DNA from: Billgrantia montanilacus
Lineage (GTDB): Bacteria; Pseudomonadota; Gammaproteobacteria; Pseudomonadales; Halomonadaceae
Length of the DNA stretch: 64,000 nucleotides
NCBI RefSeq assembly: GCF_003336675.1
Contig: NZ_QPII01000003.1
Coordinates: 186,001-250,000, forward strand
Direction: 5' to 3'
Shown: in pieces, positions 56,057-64,000 of the stretch
Numbering within the stretch: position 1 is the stretch's first letter
Layout of the letters: every line of letters begins with the position of its first letter
The notes under the pieces: model-generated
Databases searched by the model: none
What the model saw: only the letters and a program-made list of their open reading frames with translations
Told to the model about the DNA's origin: nothing
Made by a program: the position numbers and the translations under genes

Positions 56057-56371
56057 GCTCTGGAACATGCGCCTTCCCCAGCAACCATGCCACGATCATG
56101 CTGACCATGGCCTTCAGCCTGCTGCTGCATGCCGAGACCCGACGTATCGGACACTACCTGCTGCTGCTGGCGGTGCCGGTTGCCTGGGCGCGGGTCTTTC
56201 TCGGTGTTCATTTCCCCAGGACATGCTCGGTGCCCGCTGGCCGCGGCAATGGCACTGCGGGTGGGGGTCAGCTGCAACTGGTTGATATTAACCTACTATC
56301 ATCGTGTAGCGAGACGGCTCTAGCACCTGCTCTTTGCGCCGCTGATCGCACGAGGTTGGGTACAGCGCTGA
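56050..56371 (+). pseudogene. Decayed PAP2/undecaprenyl-pyrophosphatase-type phosphatase
   Basis: Translation in three frames rebuilds the C-terminal part of a PAP2 phosphatase. First comes the catalytic FPSNHATIMLTMAFSLLLHA and VAWARVFLGVHFP (56076-56217). A frameshift then gives QDMLGA, and a second shift near 56234 gives LAAAMALRVG. After RVARRL an in-frame TAG (56321-56323) interrupts the sequence, and reading resumes as HLLFAPLIARGWVQR to a stop at 56371. The N-terminal half with the KxxxxxxRP motif is missing. An intact unrelated UppP at 60802-61599 could cover the undecaprenyl-phosphate role. Confidence 0.8.
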
Positions 56372-56400
56372 GCCCGATGCGGGCTTGGCGCCATCCCGGT

Positions 56401-58233
56401 CTACTCAACGGTAACCGACTTGGCCAGGTTACGCGGCTGGTCGACGTCAGTGCCCTTTAGTACCGCCACGTGGTAGCTCAACAACTGCAGCGGAATGGTA
56501 TAGAGAATCGGTGCCAGGGCATCATGCACATGGGGCAGCCTGAGCACGCGAATCCCCTCTTCTTCTTCCATCCCCACCGCTTCGTCGGCAAAGACGAACA
56601 GCTCGCCGCCACGGGCTCGCACCTCCTGGAGATTGGACTTCAACTTGTCGAGCAGCTCATCGTTGGGCGCTACCGAGATGACCGGCATCTCGCTATCCAC
56701 CAGGGCAAGGGGCCCGTGCTTGAGTTCACCGGCGGGATAGGCCTCGGCATGGATATAGGAGATCTCCTTGAGCTTCAGTGCGCCTTCCAGCGCAATGGGG
56801 AAATGCACTCCCCGGCCAAGAAAGAGCGCATGGTGCTTCTCGGCGAAGGCCATCGACAGCGTCTCGATCTCGCCATCCAGTTTCAACACCTGCGACACCA
56901 GCCGCGGCAGGCCGCGTAGCCCCGACACCAGCTCTGCCTGGAGATCGGAGGACAGCCCCTTGATCCGGCCCAAGGCCAGGGTCAACAGCATAAGGCCGGT
57001 GAGCTGGGTGGTGAATGCCTTGGTGGAGGCCACGCCGATCTCGGGTCCGGCCTGGGTCATCAGGGTCAGATCGGATTCACGTACCAGGGAACTGCCCGGC
57101 ACGTTACAGATCGCCAGGCTGCCCAGATACCCCTGCTCGCGGGCAAAGCGCAGCGCGGCCAGGGTGTCGGCAGTCTCGCCGGACTGTGACAACGTCACGA
57201 ATAGGGTGTCTTCGGGCACCACCACCGTCCGGTAGCGATACTCTGAAGCCACCTCGACCTGAACAGGAACCCCGGCATAGCGCTCCAGCCAATAGCGCGC
57301 CACCATCCCGGCATGGTAGCTGGTCCCGCAGGCCACGATATGGATCTGCTGGACACGCTCGAATAGCGTCTCAGCCCCGGGTCCGAAACACTCCACCAGT
57401 ACCGACTTGTCGCCCAACCGGCCTTCCAGTGCCGCGGCGATCACCGCCGGCTGCTCAAAGATTTCCTTTAGCATGAAATGGCGGTAGTCCCCCTTGCTCG
57501 CGGCACCGTCGGCGTGTTCGAACGTATGGGTCTCCCGCGCGGCCGGCCGGCCGGCTTCATCGACGACCTCGACGCGGCCTCCATCGGAGAGGCGAACGAC
57601 ATCGCCCTCCTGCAGATAGATGAAGCGGTCGGTGACCTGCAGCAGGGCCAGAGGATCCGAACCCAGAAAGGCCTCGTCGATACCCACGCCTACCACCAGG
57701 GGACTGCCTTTGCGCGCACCGACGATGACATCGGGCTCATCGGCATGCATCACGGCCAGGGCATAGGCACCTTCCAGCCGCTTCAGCACCCGCTGAACCG
57801 ATGCCAGCAGGCCGTCGCCAAGACGATACTCACGCTCCAGCAGGTGGGCCACCACTTCGGTGTCGGTCTGCGACGCGAAGACATAGCCGGCGTCCTTGAG
57901 TTCGGCACGTAACGTCTCGTGGTTCTCGATGATGCCGTTGTGCACTACCGCAAGCCGGTCGCCCGAGGCGTGCGGGTGCGCATTGGCCTCACTGGGCTTG
58001 CCGTGGGTGGCCCAGCGGGTGTGGGCGATGCCACAGTGACCGGCCAGCGGTTCGGAGGTAAGCCGCTGTTCCAGTGCGGCAACCTTACCCAGCGCCCGGC
58101 AACGCTGCAGCCCCGCCGAGGCAAGCACTGCCATGCCGGCCGAGTCGTAGCCGCGATATTCCAGGCGCCGTAGCCCCTCGAGCAAGATATTCTGCACATT
58201 GCGCTGGGCAACGGCACCAACGATTCCACACAT
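56401..58233 (-). CDS. glmS: Glutamine-fructose-6-phosphate aminotransferase
   Basis: This 610-residue enzyme makes glucosamine-6-phosphate, the entry step of cell-wall amino-sugar synthesis. The start is the ATG at 58233, because the mature protein must begin with the catalytic C2 ([12 protein letters not shown]). The longer frame is not used. [16 protein letters not shown] and [18 protein letters not shown] mark the glutaminase domain. Two SIS domains follow ([68 protein letters not shown] in segments). It lies 10 bp after glmU. Confidence 0.96.
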   Translation of the reverse strand: MCGIVGAVAQRNVQNILLEGLRRLEYRGYDSAGMAVLASAGLQRCRALGKVAALEQRLTSEPLAGHCGIAHTRWATHGKPSEANAHPHASGDRLAVVHNGIIENHETLRAELKDAGYVFASQTDTEVVAHLLEREYRLGDGLLASVQRVLKRLEGAYALAVMHADEPDVIVGARKGSPLVVGVGIDEAFLGSDPLALLQVTDRFIYLQEGDVVRLSDGGRVEVVDEAGRPAARETHTFEHADGAASKGDYRHFMLKEIFEQPAVIAAALEGRLGDKSVLVECFGPGAETLFERVQQIHIVACGTSYHAGMVARYWLERYAGVPVQVEVASEYRYRTVVVPEDTLFVTLSQSGETADTLAALRFAREQGYLGSLAICNVPGSSLVRESDLTLMTQAGPEIGVASTKAFTTQLTGLMLLTLALGRIKGLSSDLQAELVSGLRGLPRLVSQVLKLDGEIETLSMAFAEKHHALFLGRGVHFPIALEGALKLKEISYIHAEAYPAGELKHGPLALVDSEMPVISVAPNDELLDKLKSNLQEVRARGGELFVFADEAVGMEEEEGIRVLRLPHVHDALAPILYTIPLQLLSYHVAVLKGTDVDQPRNLAKSVTVE

Positions 58234-58243
58234 CGCTCTCTCC

Positions 58244-59611
58244 TCAGTAATCCTTTGCCTTGGTGGGGCGCAGCCAATCCGCCTTGGCGATCTGCCGGCC
58301 TCGGGAGACAGCCAGCGCATTGTCGGGCACGTCTTTGCTGATCGTCGATCCGGCACCCACGGTAGCGCCGCCACCCACGCTGACCGGAGCCACCAGGGCG
58401 GTATTGGAGCCGATGAAAGCGCCGTCGCCGATCTCGGTGCGATGCTTGTTGGCGCCGTCGTAATTGCAGGTGATGGTACCGGCACCGACGTTGACGTTGC
58501 GACCCAGTCGAGCGTCTCCCACATAGCTCAGGTGGTTGATCTTGCTATCCTCGCCCACCTCGACGTTCTTGGTCTCGACGAAATTGCCCACCTTGGCACC
58601 CACCGCCAGACGCGAGCCGGGGCGCAGCCGGGCGAAGGGCCCGATGCGGTTGCGGCCGGCGATCACGGCCCCATCGATGACACTATGGGCCTCGATCACC
58701 GATTCGGCACCGATATGGCTGTCGCGAATCACGCAGTGGGGGCCGATGCGAACACCTTCACCGAGCTCGACCTCGCCCTCGAAGACACAGCTCACGTCGA
58801 TCTCCACATCGTGGCCGCAGGTCAGACGACCGCGCACATCGAGCCGCGCCGGATCGAGCAGGGCCACGCCCTGGAGCATCAGCTGCTCGGCTATACGGGC
58901 CTGGTGCGCCCGCTCGAGCCGCGCCATCTGCAGACGATTGTTGACCCCCTCGACTTCCATGGGCTCAGCAGGCTGTGCGGTGGCGATCGCCACACCGTCC
59001 GCCGCCGCCATGGCGATCACGTCGGTCAGGTAATACTCGCCCTGAGCATTGTCAGCGGATAGCTGAGGCAGCCAGCGCTGCAGCTGTGCGGCGGTCATGG
59101 CCATGATGCCGGTATTGCATTCGCACACCGCCAGCTCGCGCTCGCTGGCGTCCTTCTGCTCGACGATCGCGACGACCTCGCCATCATCGTTACGCAGGAT
59201 GCGACCATAGCCGTTGGGGTCGTCCAGGGTTACGGTAAGCAGGCCCATGCGCGACTCGTTGACCTGGCCGAGCAATGTCGACAGGGTCTCGTGACGAATC
59301 AGCGGGACGTCGCCATACAGTACCAGCACCTTGCCCTGGCCAAGCGCATCGAGTGACTGGGCCACGGCGTGCCCGGTACCCTTCTGCTCCGCCTGCAGGG
59401 CAAAGCGCACGGGATAGTCGCCAAGTGCCTGGCGCACCCGATCCGCCCCGTGGCCAATCACCACGTGCATACGATCGGCCTCGAGCCTACGAGCGGTATC
59501 GATGACATGACACACCATGGGCTTGCCGGCCAGGCGGTGCAGTACCTTGGGGAGCTGCGAGCGCATTCGCGTCCCTTGCCCGGCGGCCAGTATCACCACG
59601 TCGAGGCTCAT
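58244..59611 (-). CDS. glmU: Bifunctional GlcNAc-1-P uridyltransferase/glucosamine-1-P acetyltransferase
   Basis: This 455-residue enzyme makes UDP-GlcNAc. The start is the ATG at 59611, after AAGGAG. The N-terminal pyrophosphorylase domain has [18 protein letters not shown] at 8-25, [13 protein letters not shown] and YGDVPL. The C-terminal half is a left-handed beta-helix of hexapeptide repeats ([20 protein letters not shown]) with the acetyltransferase residues in [11 protein letters not shown] and [13 protein letters not shown]. It forms an operon with glmS. glmU often lies directly after atpC in relatives. Here apbE, uppP and mgtE lie between. Confidence 0.96.
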   Translation of the reverse strand: MSLDVVILAAGQGTRMRSQLPKVLHRLAGKPMVCHVIDTARRLEADRMHVVIGHGADRVRQALGDYPVRFALQAEQKGTGHAVAQSLDALGQGKVLVLYGDVPLIRHETLSTLLGQVNESRMGLLTVTLDDPNGYGRILRNDDGEVVAIVEQKDASERELAVCECNTGIMAMTAAQLQRWLPQLSADNAQGEYYLTDVIAMAAADGVAIATAQPAEPMEVEGVNNRLQMARLERAHQARIAEQLMLQGVALLDPARLDVRGRLTCGHDVEIDVSCVFEGEVELGEGVRIGPHCVIRDSHIGAESVIEAHSVIDGAVIAGRNRIGPFARLRPGSRLAVGAKVGNFVETKNVEVGEDSKINHLSYVGDARLGRNVNVGAGTITCNYDGANKHRTEIGDGAFIGSNTALVAPVSVGGGATVGAGSTISKDVPDNALAVSRGRQIAKADWLRPTKAKDY

Positions 59612-59692
59612 CTTGACTCCTTTTCCTTGATTTATTGCGTATCGCGACAGTTTAACCTGCGGCATCGGCCGCCGCCGCACGGGTTGCTTTTT

Positions 59693-60757
59693 TCAGCGAA
59701 CCTCGATCTCCATTTCCGCCATTCGCGACTGGCCGAAGTGGTCGGCAAAGGCCGCCGTGGCCACGCTGGCCCAGCCGTCCTCTTCGCGTATCAGCATCAG
59801 TACCTTGAGACCCTGGTCCCGGGCCAGCGCCATGCCCTCCTCGTCACCCAGCACCATCAGCGCCGTCGCCCAGGCATCCGCCCAGGCGTTGGAGGGATGC
59901 GCCACGGTGACCGACGCCAGACGATGGTCGATTGGCCGTCCGGTACGCGGGTCGAGCGTATGCGAGTAGCGCCGGCCCTCTTCTTCGAAGTAGTTGCGGT
60001 AGTCCCCGGAGGTGGCCACCGAAATCACCTCCAGCGGCAGGATATGCTGAGCTTCCTGACGATCGTCCAGAGGTGCTTCGATACCGATGCGCCAAGGCTG
60101 GCTCTCGGTATCCCGATAGCCGCGCACGCTCAGGTCGCCGCCAAGATTGATCAGGTAGTGCTCGACGCCCTGTCCATCCAGGTAGGACGCCACCCTGTCC
60201 GTGCCGTGCCCCTTGGCCACCCCGCCGAGATCAACAAAGACATCCGTCATACGCCGGGCCTGCAGGGCGTGCTCGTCGATCTCGATATTGTCCATCCCCA
60301 CTTCGGCCAGGCGTTCGTTCAACGTCTCCCCGTCCGGGATCTCCCGGGGGCGTGCCTCGGAGCCAAAGCTCCACAGGTTGACCACCCCGCCAATGGTAAC
60401 GTCGAACGCCCCGTTGCTCGCCTCGGACACCGATCGACTGATCGCCAGCACCTCGATCAGCTCATTGGAGAGCGGCTGCCATTCACCCACCGGCGCCTGG
60501 TTGAAGGCCACCAGCTCCGAGTCCTCACGGTAGATCGACATGGCGGCATCCACGTCCTCGAGTACCTCGATCACCCCCTGCTCGAGACGCTGCGCTTCTC
60601 CCTGGGTCAGGGAATCGGCAATGGTGACCTGGTAGAAGGAGCCGAAGATGGCCCCTTCAAGGTGAACCGGTGACTCCAGTGGACGATCGCTTTCGGAGCA
60701 TCCCACCAGCAGCAACAGCAGCGCAGCGGAGGCAAGAAGAGGGGGAAGTCGACGCAT
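59693..60757 (-). CDS. apbE: FAD:protein FMN transferase (ApbE family lipoprotein)
   Basis: This 354-residue protein starts at the ATG at 60757, with GGAGAG upstream. The N-terminus RRLPPLLASAALLLLLVGC is a lipoprotein signal with lipobox LVGC, so it should be anchored in the membrane facing the periplasm. The core shows MSIYREDSEL, GAFDVTIGGVVNLWSFG, DLGGVAKGHGTDRVA, LINLGGDLSVRG and YSHTLDPRTGRPIDH, typical of ApbE. ApbE attaches FMN covalently to Thr of proteins such as the RnfG and NqrB/C subunits. No such partner gene is in the window. Confidence 0.93.
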   Translation of the reverse strand: MRRLPPLLASAALLLLLVGCSESDRPLESPVHLEGAIFGSFYQVTIADSLTQGEAQRLEQGVIEVLEDVDAAMSIYREDSELVAFNQAPVGEWQPLSNELIEVLAISRSVSEASNGAFDVTIGGVVNLWSFGSEARPREIPDGETLNERLAEVGMDNIEIDEHALQARRMTDVFVDLGGVAKGHGTDRVASYLDGQGVEHYLINLGGDLSVRGYRDTESQPWRIGIEAPLDDRQEAQHILPLEVISVATSGDYRNYFEEEGRRYSHTLDPRTGRPIDHRLASVTVAHPSNAWADAWATALMVLGDEEGMALARDQGLKVLMLIREEDGWASVATAAFADHFGQSRMAEMEIEVR

Positions 60758-60801
60758 GATGATGAAGCTCTCCTCGAGAACAGCCTGAATTCGCCTTGCG
60801 G

Positions 60802-61599
60802 CTACCAGAAGACCCATAGCAGCCAAAGTCCCAGAATGATGCGATAGACCACAAAGGGCTGCATGCCGATCCGCTTGATGAATGTCAGAAAGTAGTGAAT
60901 GCAGACATAGGCGCTGATACCGGATAATACCGCCCCCACCAGCAGCGCTGAAACCGCGATTGGCTCAGGGGCCCGGATCAGTTCGCTGATCTCCAGGCCA
61001 CCGGCCAGCACGATCACCGGAATCGACAGCAGGAAGGAGAATCGTGCCGCACCCTCCCGGCTCATCCCCAACAGCAAGGCCGCGGTGATGGTGATGCCGG
61101 AACGCGATGTCCCGGGTATCAGCGCCAGCGCCTGGGCCCCGCCTATCAGGAGCGCATCCTTAAACGTGAGTTGGTACTCACTTCTTCCGGAGCGCCGCTG
61201 CCAATCAGCATAACCCAGCAGGAGACCGAAGCCGATCAGGCTCATGCCGATCACCAGCGGTGAACGCATCACGGTTTCGATGGGTGACTTGAAAATCAGG
61301 GCGGCGAGCCCGACGGGGAACGTGGCCAGCAGTACCCAACCGGCAAGTCGCCCATCCGCATCGAGGGTACGACCGCGGAGGTAGTCCAACACGCTGACGC
61401 TCATGCGTACCAGGTCCTGGCGGAAATAGAGTACCACCGCCGCCAGGCTGCCCATGTGCAGGGACACATCGAAGGCGAGACCCTGGTCCCCCCACTCGGT
61501 CAGCACCGGCACCAGAACCAGGTGGGCGGAGCTGGATATCGGCAGGAACTCGGTCAATCCCTGAACGAGGGCGAGTATAGCGACCTGAAGCCAATCCAT
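60802..61599 (-). CDS. uppP: Undecaprenyl-diphosphatase (BacA/UppP)
   Basis: This 265-residue integral membrane enzyme recycles undecaprenyl pyrophosphate to the monophosphate carrier. The start is the ATG at 61599, with AGGAGACCGCCAT before it. The two signature motifs are present, QGLTEFLPISSSAHLVLVP near 15-33 and IPGTSRSGITITAALLLG near 165-182, each beside hydrophobic helices. The gene ends 45 bp before apbE. Confidence 0.94.
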   Translation of the reverse strand: MDWLQVAILALVQGLTEFLPISSSAHLVLVPVLTEWGDQGLAFDVSLHMGSLAAVVLYFRQDLVRMSVSVLDYLRGRTLDADGRLAGWVLLATFPVGLAALIFKSPIETVMRSPLVIGMSLIGFGLLLGYADWQRRSGRSEYQLTFKDALLIGGAQALALIPGTSRSGITITAALLLGMSREGAARFSFLLSIPVIVLAGGLEISELIRAPEPIAVSALLVGAVLSGISAYVCIHYFLTFIKRIGMQPFVVYRIILGLWLLWVFW

Positions 61600-61785
61600 A
61601 TGGCGGTCTCCTGACAGGGATGTCGTGCGCAGTGGTGGTGAGACCCGCTGGGACGCAGGGATGAAACGCTCAAGAGAATACACGCCTGATCGGCAGTTGT
61701 CCGCCGCCAGTCGATGACAGCTGCTTTCGGTGGGCCTGTCCTTCCCTCAGCCCACCGATGTCGCAGGAGTCCAGGCCGAGGGCGC

Positions 61786-63159
61786 TCAAACTCCTGTCAG
61801 GATCGCCGTTGCAATGCTGAAGTAGATCAGCACACCACAGGCATCGATCACTGTGGTCACCAGCGGCGCCGAGGCGGTAGCCGGATCCCAGCCCACCCGG
61901 TTGAGCACGAACGGCAGGCACATACCCAGCAGGCTGCCGAAGAGCACGATGGTGACCATGCTCATGGCCACCACCATGGCCACCGCCTCCCCGCCACGCA
62001 TCACACCGATGGGGGCCACGGCCAGCGCCATGGTCAGCCCCAGCGCCCCCGCCACCAGCAGCTCACGTCCGAGCAGTTTGCTCCAGTCCTTGACCCCGAC
62101 GTCGCCGGTGGCCATGCCGCGCACCATCAGGGTCGCGGCCTGGGCTCCCGCGTTGCCGCCACTGCCGATCAACAGTGGCAGGAAGAACACCAGCGCCACC
62201 TGGGCGGCGATGGTGTCCTCGAAGTAAGCGATGCCGGCGCCGGAGAAGAGGTTGGCAAACACCAGCAGCACCAGCCAGGTCACCCGCTTGCGATAGAGGC
62301 TCCAGATCGGCACCCGGCTGACGCCGTCCTCGAGCTGGCCGATGGACATCCCCTTGTGGAAATCCTCGGTCGCCTCGGACTCCGCCACATCCATGGCGTC
62401 ATCGTGGGTGACGATGCCTACCAGCCGCTCCTCGTGGTCAGTGACCGGCATTGCCAGCAGGTCGTAACGCGATATCAGACGGGCGACCTCTTCCTGCTCC
62501 TCATCGACCGAAATACTGATCACATCCTTGATCATCAAGTCGTCGACCTGAGCCCCCGGCCTGGCCACCATCAGCTGACGCAGCGACATGGTGCCAGCCA
62601 GCCGACCTTCCGCATCGATGATATAGAGCTGATACACGGTCTCGGCGTCCGGTGCCGTCTGCCGCACCCGCATCATCGCCTTGGACACCGTCATGCCGCT
62701 GGGGATCGCCACGTAGTCCGAGGTCATGATCGCCCCGGCGGTGCCCTCCTCGTAGCTGGCCAGTCGCTTGAGGTCCTCGCGCTCCTGGCGAGCCATTCGC
62801 CGCAGGAGGGTTTCGCGCCGGTCTTCACCCAGCAGGTTGAACAGGTCGACCCGCTCATCCGAGCCCATCTCCTCGAGAATCAGCAGCAGCATGTCGTCGG
62901 AGATCGCCTCTGCGATCTCAAGCTGTTCGTCGCCAGGCAAGTAGCCAAGCACATTGGCCCGACGCTCGATCGGAAGACAGTCCAGCAACTCGAGCACGAG
63001 AGGAAGATCATCTTCCTCCTCGAGAATATCCTCCAGGATCTCGGACAGGTCGGCGGCACGCAGCTCGGGCAACAGCTCATCGAGGCGTTCCTGTTCTTCC
63101 TCCCGGAGTGCCTCTAGAAGCTTATCTTTCTGTTCCTGAAGTGTTTCGTTCAGTGACAT
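61786..63159 (-). CDS. mgtE: Magnesium transporter MgtE
   Basis: This 457-residue protein starts at the second in-frame ATG (63159), which has AGGAG at proper spacing. A Glu-rich N domain (LLEALREEEQERLDELLPELRAADLSEI in parts) is followed by a CBS pair (AIMTSDYVAIPSGMTVSKAM, DDLMIKDVISISVDEEQEEVA) and a five-helix membrane domain with LLIGSGGNAGAQAATL. The N and CBS domains sense intracellular Mg2+ and gate the channel in MgtE of other bacteria. It is transcribed alone, with 186 bp to uppP. Confidence 0.94.
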   Translation of the reverse strand: MSLNETLQEQKDKLLEALREEEQERLDELLPELRAADLSEILEDILEEEDDLPLVLELLDCLPIERRANVLGYLPGDEQLEIAEAISDDMLLLILEEMGSDERVDLFNLLGEDRRETLLRRMARQEREDLKRLASYEEGTAGAIMTSDYVAIPSGMTVSKAMMRVRQTAPDAETVYQLYIIDAEGRLAGTMSLRQLMVARPGAQVDDLMIKDVISISVDEEQEEVARLISRYDLLAMPVTDHEERLVGIVTHDDAMDVAESEATEDFHKGMSIGQLEDGVSRVPIWSLYRKRVTWLVLLVFANLFSGAGIAYFEDTIAAQVALVFFLPLLIGSGGNAGAQAATLMVRGMATGDVGVKDWSKLLGRELLVAGALGLTMALAVAPIGVMRGGEAVAMVVAMSMVTIVLFGSLLGMCLPFVLNRVGWDPATASAPLVTTVIDACGVLIYFSIATAILTGV

Positions 63160-63266
63160 GGGCATCTCCTGGCGCCGCCAGGCAAGTCGATGACTTTCAC
63201 CAGCACGGGGCGAATGAGGACGGTTCGGGAGCGACCCGACGCATGGACGACATCATAGCAGATACG

Positions 63267-63301
63267 AAAACGCCCCCCGAACAGTGTTCGAGAGGCGTTT
63301 T
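63267..63301 (-). terminator. Terminator of the ATP synthase operon
   Basis: An AAAACGCC/GGCGTTTT outer stem (63267-63274 with 63294-63301) encloses a CGAAC/GTTCG inner stem. On the minus strand it lies 18 bp after the atpC stop and ends with a T run, giving a classical terminator. Confidence 0.8.
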
Positions 63302-63319
63302 ACACGGTAAAGGCCAGGT

Positions 63320-63748
63320 TCAGCCCTTGCCGGCCTTCTTGCGCAGCTGCTGGATGGTACGCAGCTGGGCCACGGCTTCAGCGAGTTCGGCGGCGGCGCG
63401 GGTGTAATCCAGCTCCGACGACTTTTCGTTGAACGCCTTCAGCGCATGCTGACGGGCTTCCTCGGCGGCGGCCTCGTCGAGGTCACCGGCCCGTGAGGCA
63501 GCATCAGCGAGGATGGTGACCACGTCCGGCTGCACTTCGAGGAAACCGCCGGAGACGTAGAAGTTTTCTTCCTCGCCACCGTCGTGGATCACCCGAATCG
63601 GACCTGGCTGAAGCTCGGTCAGCAGCGGAGCGTGCCCGGGCAGGATGCCCAGGTCGCCCATCATGCCGGAAGCGACGAGCTGCTCGATGTCACCCGAGAA
63701 GATCGCCTCTTCGGCGCTGACGATTTCGCACTTGAAGCTGTTCGCCAT
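63320..63748 (-). CDS. atpC: F0F1 ATP synthase subunit epsilon
   Basis: This 142-residue subunit of the F1 stalk has an N-terminal beta sandwich ([41 protein letters not shown]) and a helical C-terminal hairpin ([20 protein letters not shown]). It inhibits ATP hydrolysis and links gamma to the c ring. It lies 25 bp after atpD, the last gene of the atp operon. Confidence 0.96.
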   Translation of the reverse strand: MANSFKCEIVSAEEAIFSGDIEQLVASGMMGDLGILPGHAPLLTELQPGPIRVIHDGGEEENFYVSGGFLEVQPDVVTILADAASRAGDLDEAAAEEARQHALKAFNEKSSELDYTRAAAELAEAVAQLRTIQQLRKKAGKG

Positions 63749-63773
63749 AGCGAAGTCCCCCTGGTGGACGGCC

Positions 63774-64000
63774 TTACTTCATCTGGTTGGCTTTCTCGAC
63801 GGCCTCGTCAATGCTGCCCACCATGTAGAAGGCCTGCTCCGGCAGATCATCGTATTCGCCACCGAGAATGCCCTGGAAACCACGGATGGTGTCCTTCAGC
63901 GACACGTACTTGCCCGGAGAACCGGTGAACACCTCGGCAACGAAGAACGGCTGCGACAGGAAGCGCTGGATCTTGCGCGCCCGTGACACGGCCAGCTTGT
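63774..64000 (-). CDS. atpD: F0F1 ATP synthase subunit beta, C-terminal part (cut by window edge)
   Basis: The frame is open to the right edge of the window. The visible 74 C-terminal residues read [26 protein letters not shown], then [17 protein letters not shown] and end VEKANQMK, the usual end of AtpD. The nucleotide-binding domain lies outside the window. Confidence 0.95.
   Translation of the reverse strand, partial: KLAVSRARKIQRFLSQPFFVAEVFTGSPGKYVSLKDTIRGFQGILGGEYDDLPEQAFYMVGSIDEAVEKANQMK

Overview
The window reads as a chromosomal segment of a GC-rich gammaproteobacterium, most likely a halophilic Halomonadaceae relative. This is an inference from gene content and order: pyrE/crc, rph/yicC/gmk/rpoZ/spoT/ridA, oxyR/recG, HU/rubredoxin reductase/ubiC/ubiA, and glmU/glmS beside the ATP synthase genes. 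Acidic proteins and BCCT, NSS and TRAP transport components fit the same picture. I see no rRNA, CRISPR array, prophage or intact insertion sequence. One tRNA gene, tRNA-Arg(CCG), is present with a good promoter and terminator.

Layout. 0-5 kb: a creatinine-use cluster (creatinase, BCCT transporter and creatininase on the minus strand, with a LysR regulator facing them). 5-9.7 kb: tRNA-Arg, two uncharacterised membrane proteins, L-2-hydroxyglutarate oxidase and a diheme cytochrome c with a long acidic linker. 9.7-16.6 kb: rep, trmL, yfaZ, pyrE, a crc-type degenerate exonuclease III homologue, rph and yicC. 16.7-22.5 kb: a visibly less GC-rich block (RND/MMPL transporter, LolA-like protein, beta-barrel protein, divergent AraC regulator) that sits between yicC and gmk, genes that are often adjacent. 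22.8-35.6 kb: housekeeping genes (gmk, rpoZ, spoT, ridA, thpR, pagL-like, an SDR protein, oxyR, recG, HU, rubredoxin reductase, ubiC, ubiA), with a 160-bp MITE-like element after recG.

35.7-46.6 kb: a complete reductive pyrimidine degradation locus. It contains an NCS1 importer, dihydropyrimidine dehydrogenase (PreT/PreA), dihydropyrimidinase, beta-ureidopropionase, an omega-amino acid:pyruvate transaminase, a CoA-acylating semialdehyde dehydrogenase and a TetR/RutR-type regulator. Together these could take uracil or thymine to acetyl-CoA or propionyl-CoA. 46.6-56 kb: a PCu(A)C copper chaperone, CysZ-like protein, acyl-CoA thioesterase, an orphan TRAP binding protein, uvrD, a HexR-type regulator, a small basic protein, an NSS transporter and a DUF72 protein. 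56-64 kb: a decayed PAP2 phosphatase pseudogene, glmS, glmU, apbE, uppP, mgtE, atpC and the 3' end of atpD.

The most notable points are: a BCCT carrier embedded between creatinase and creatininase (candidate creatine/creatinine importer) with a terminator hairpin inside the cluster; the RND/LolA-like/barrel envelope-lipid module splitting yicC from gmk; a Crc homologue that has lost the nuclease residues; a PAP2 pseudogene that can be reconstructed across two frameshifts and a stop; and several structured repeats, including a three-way-junction repeat, a MITE with 17-bp ends and a degenerate tandem repeat spanning a gene junction.
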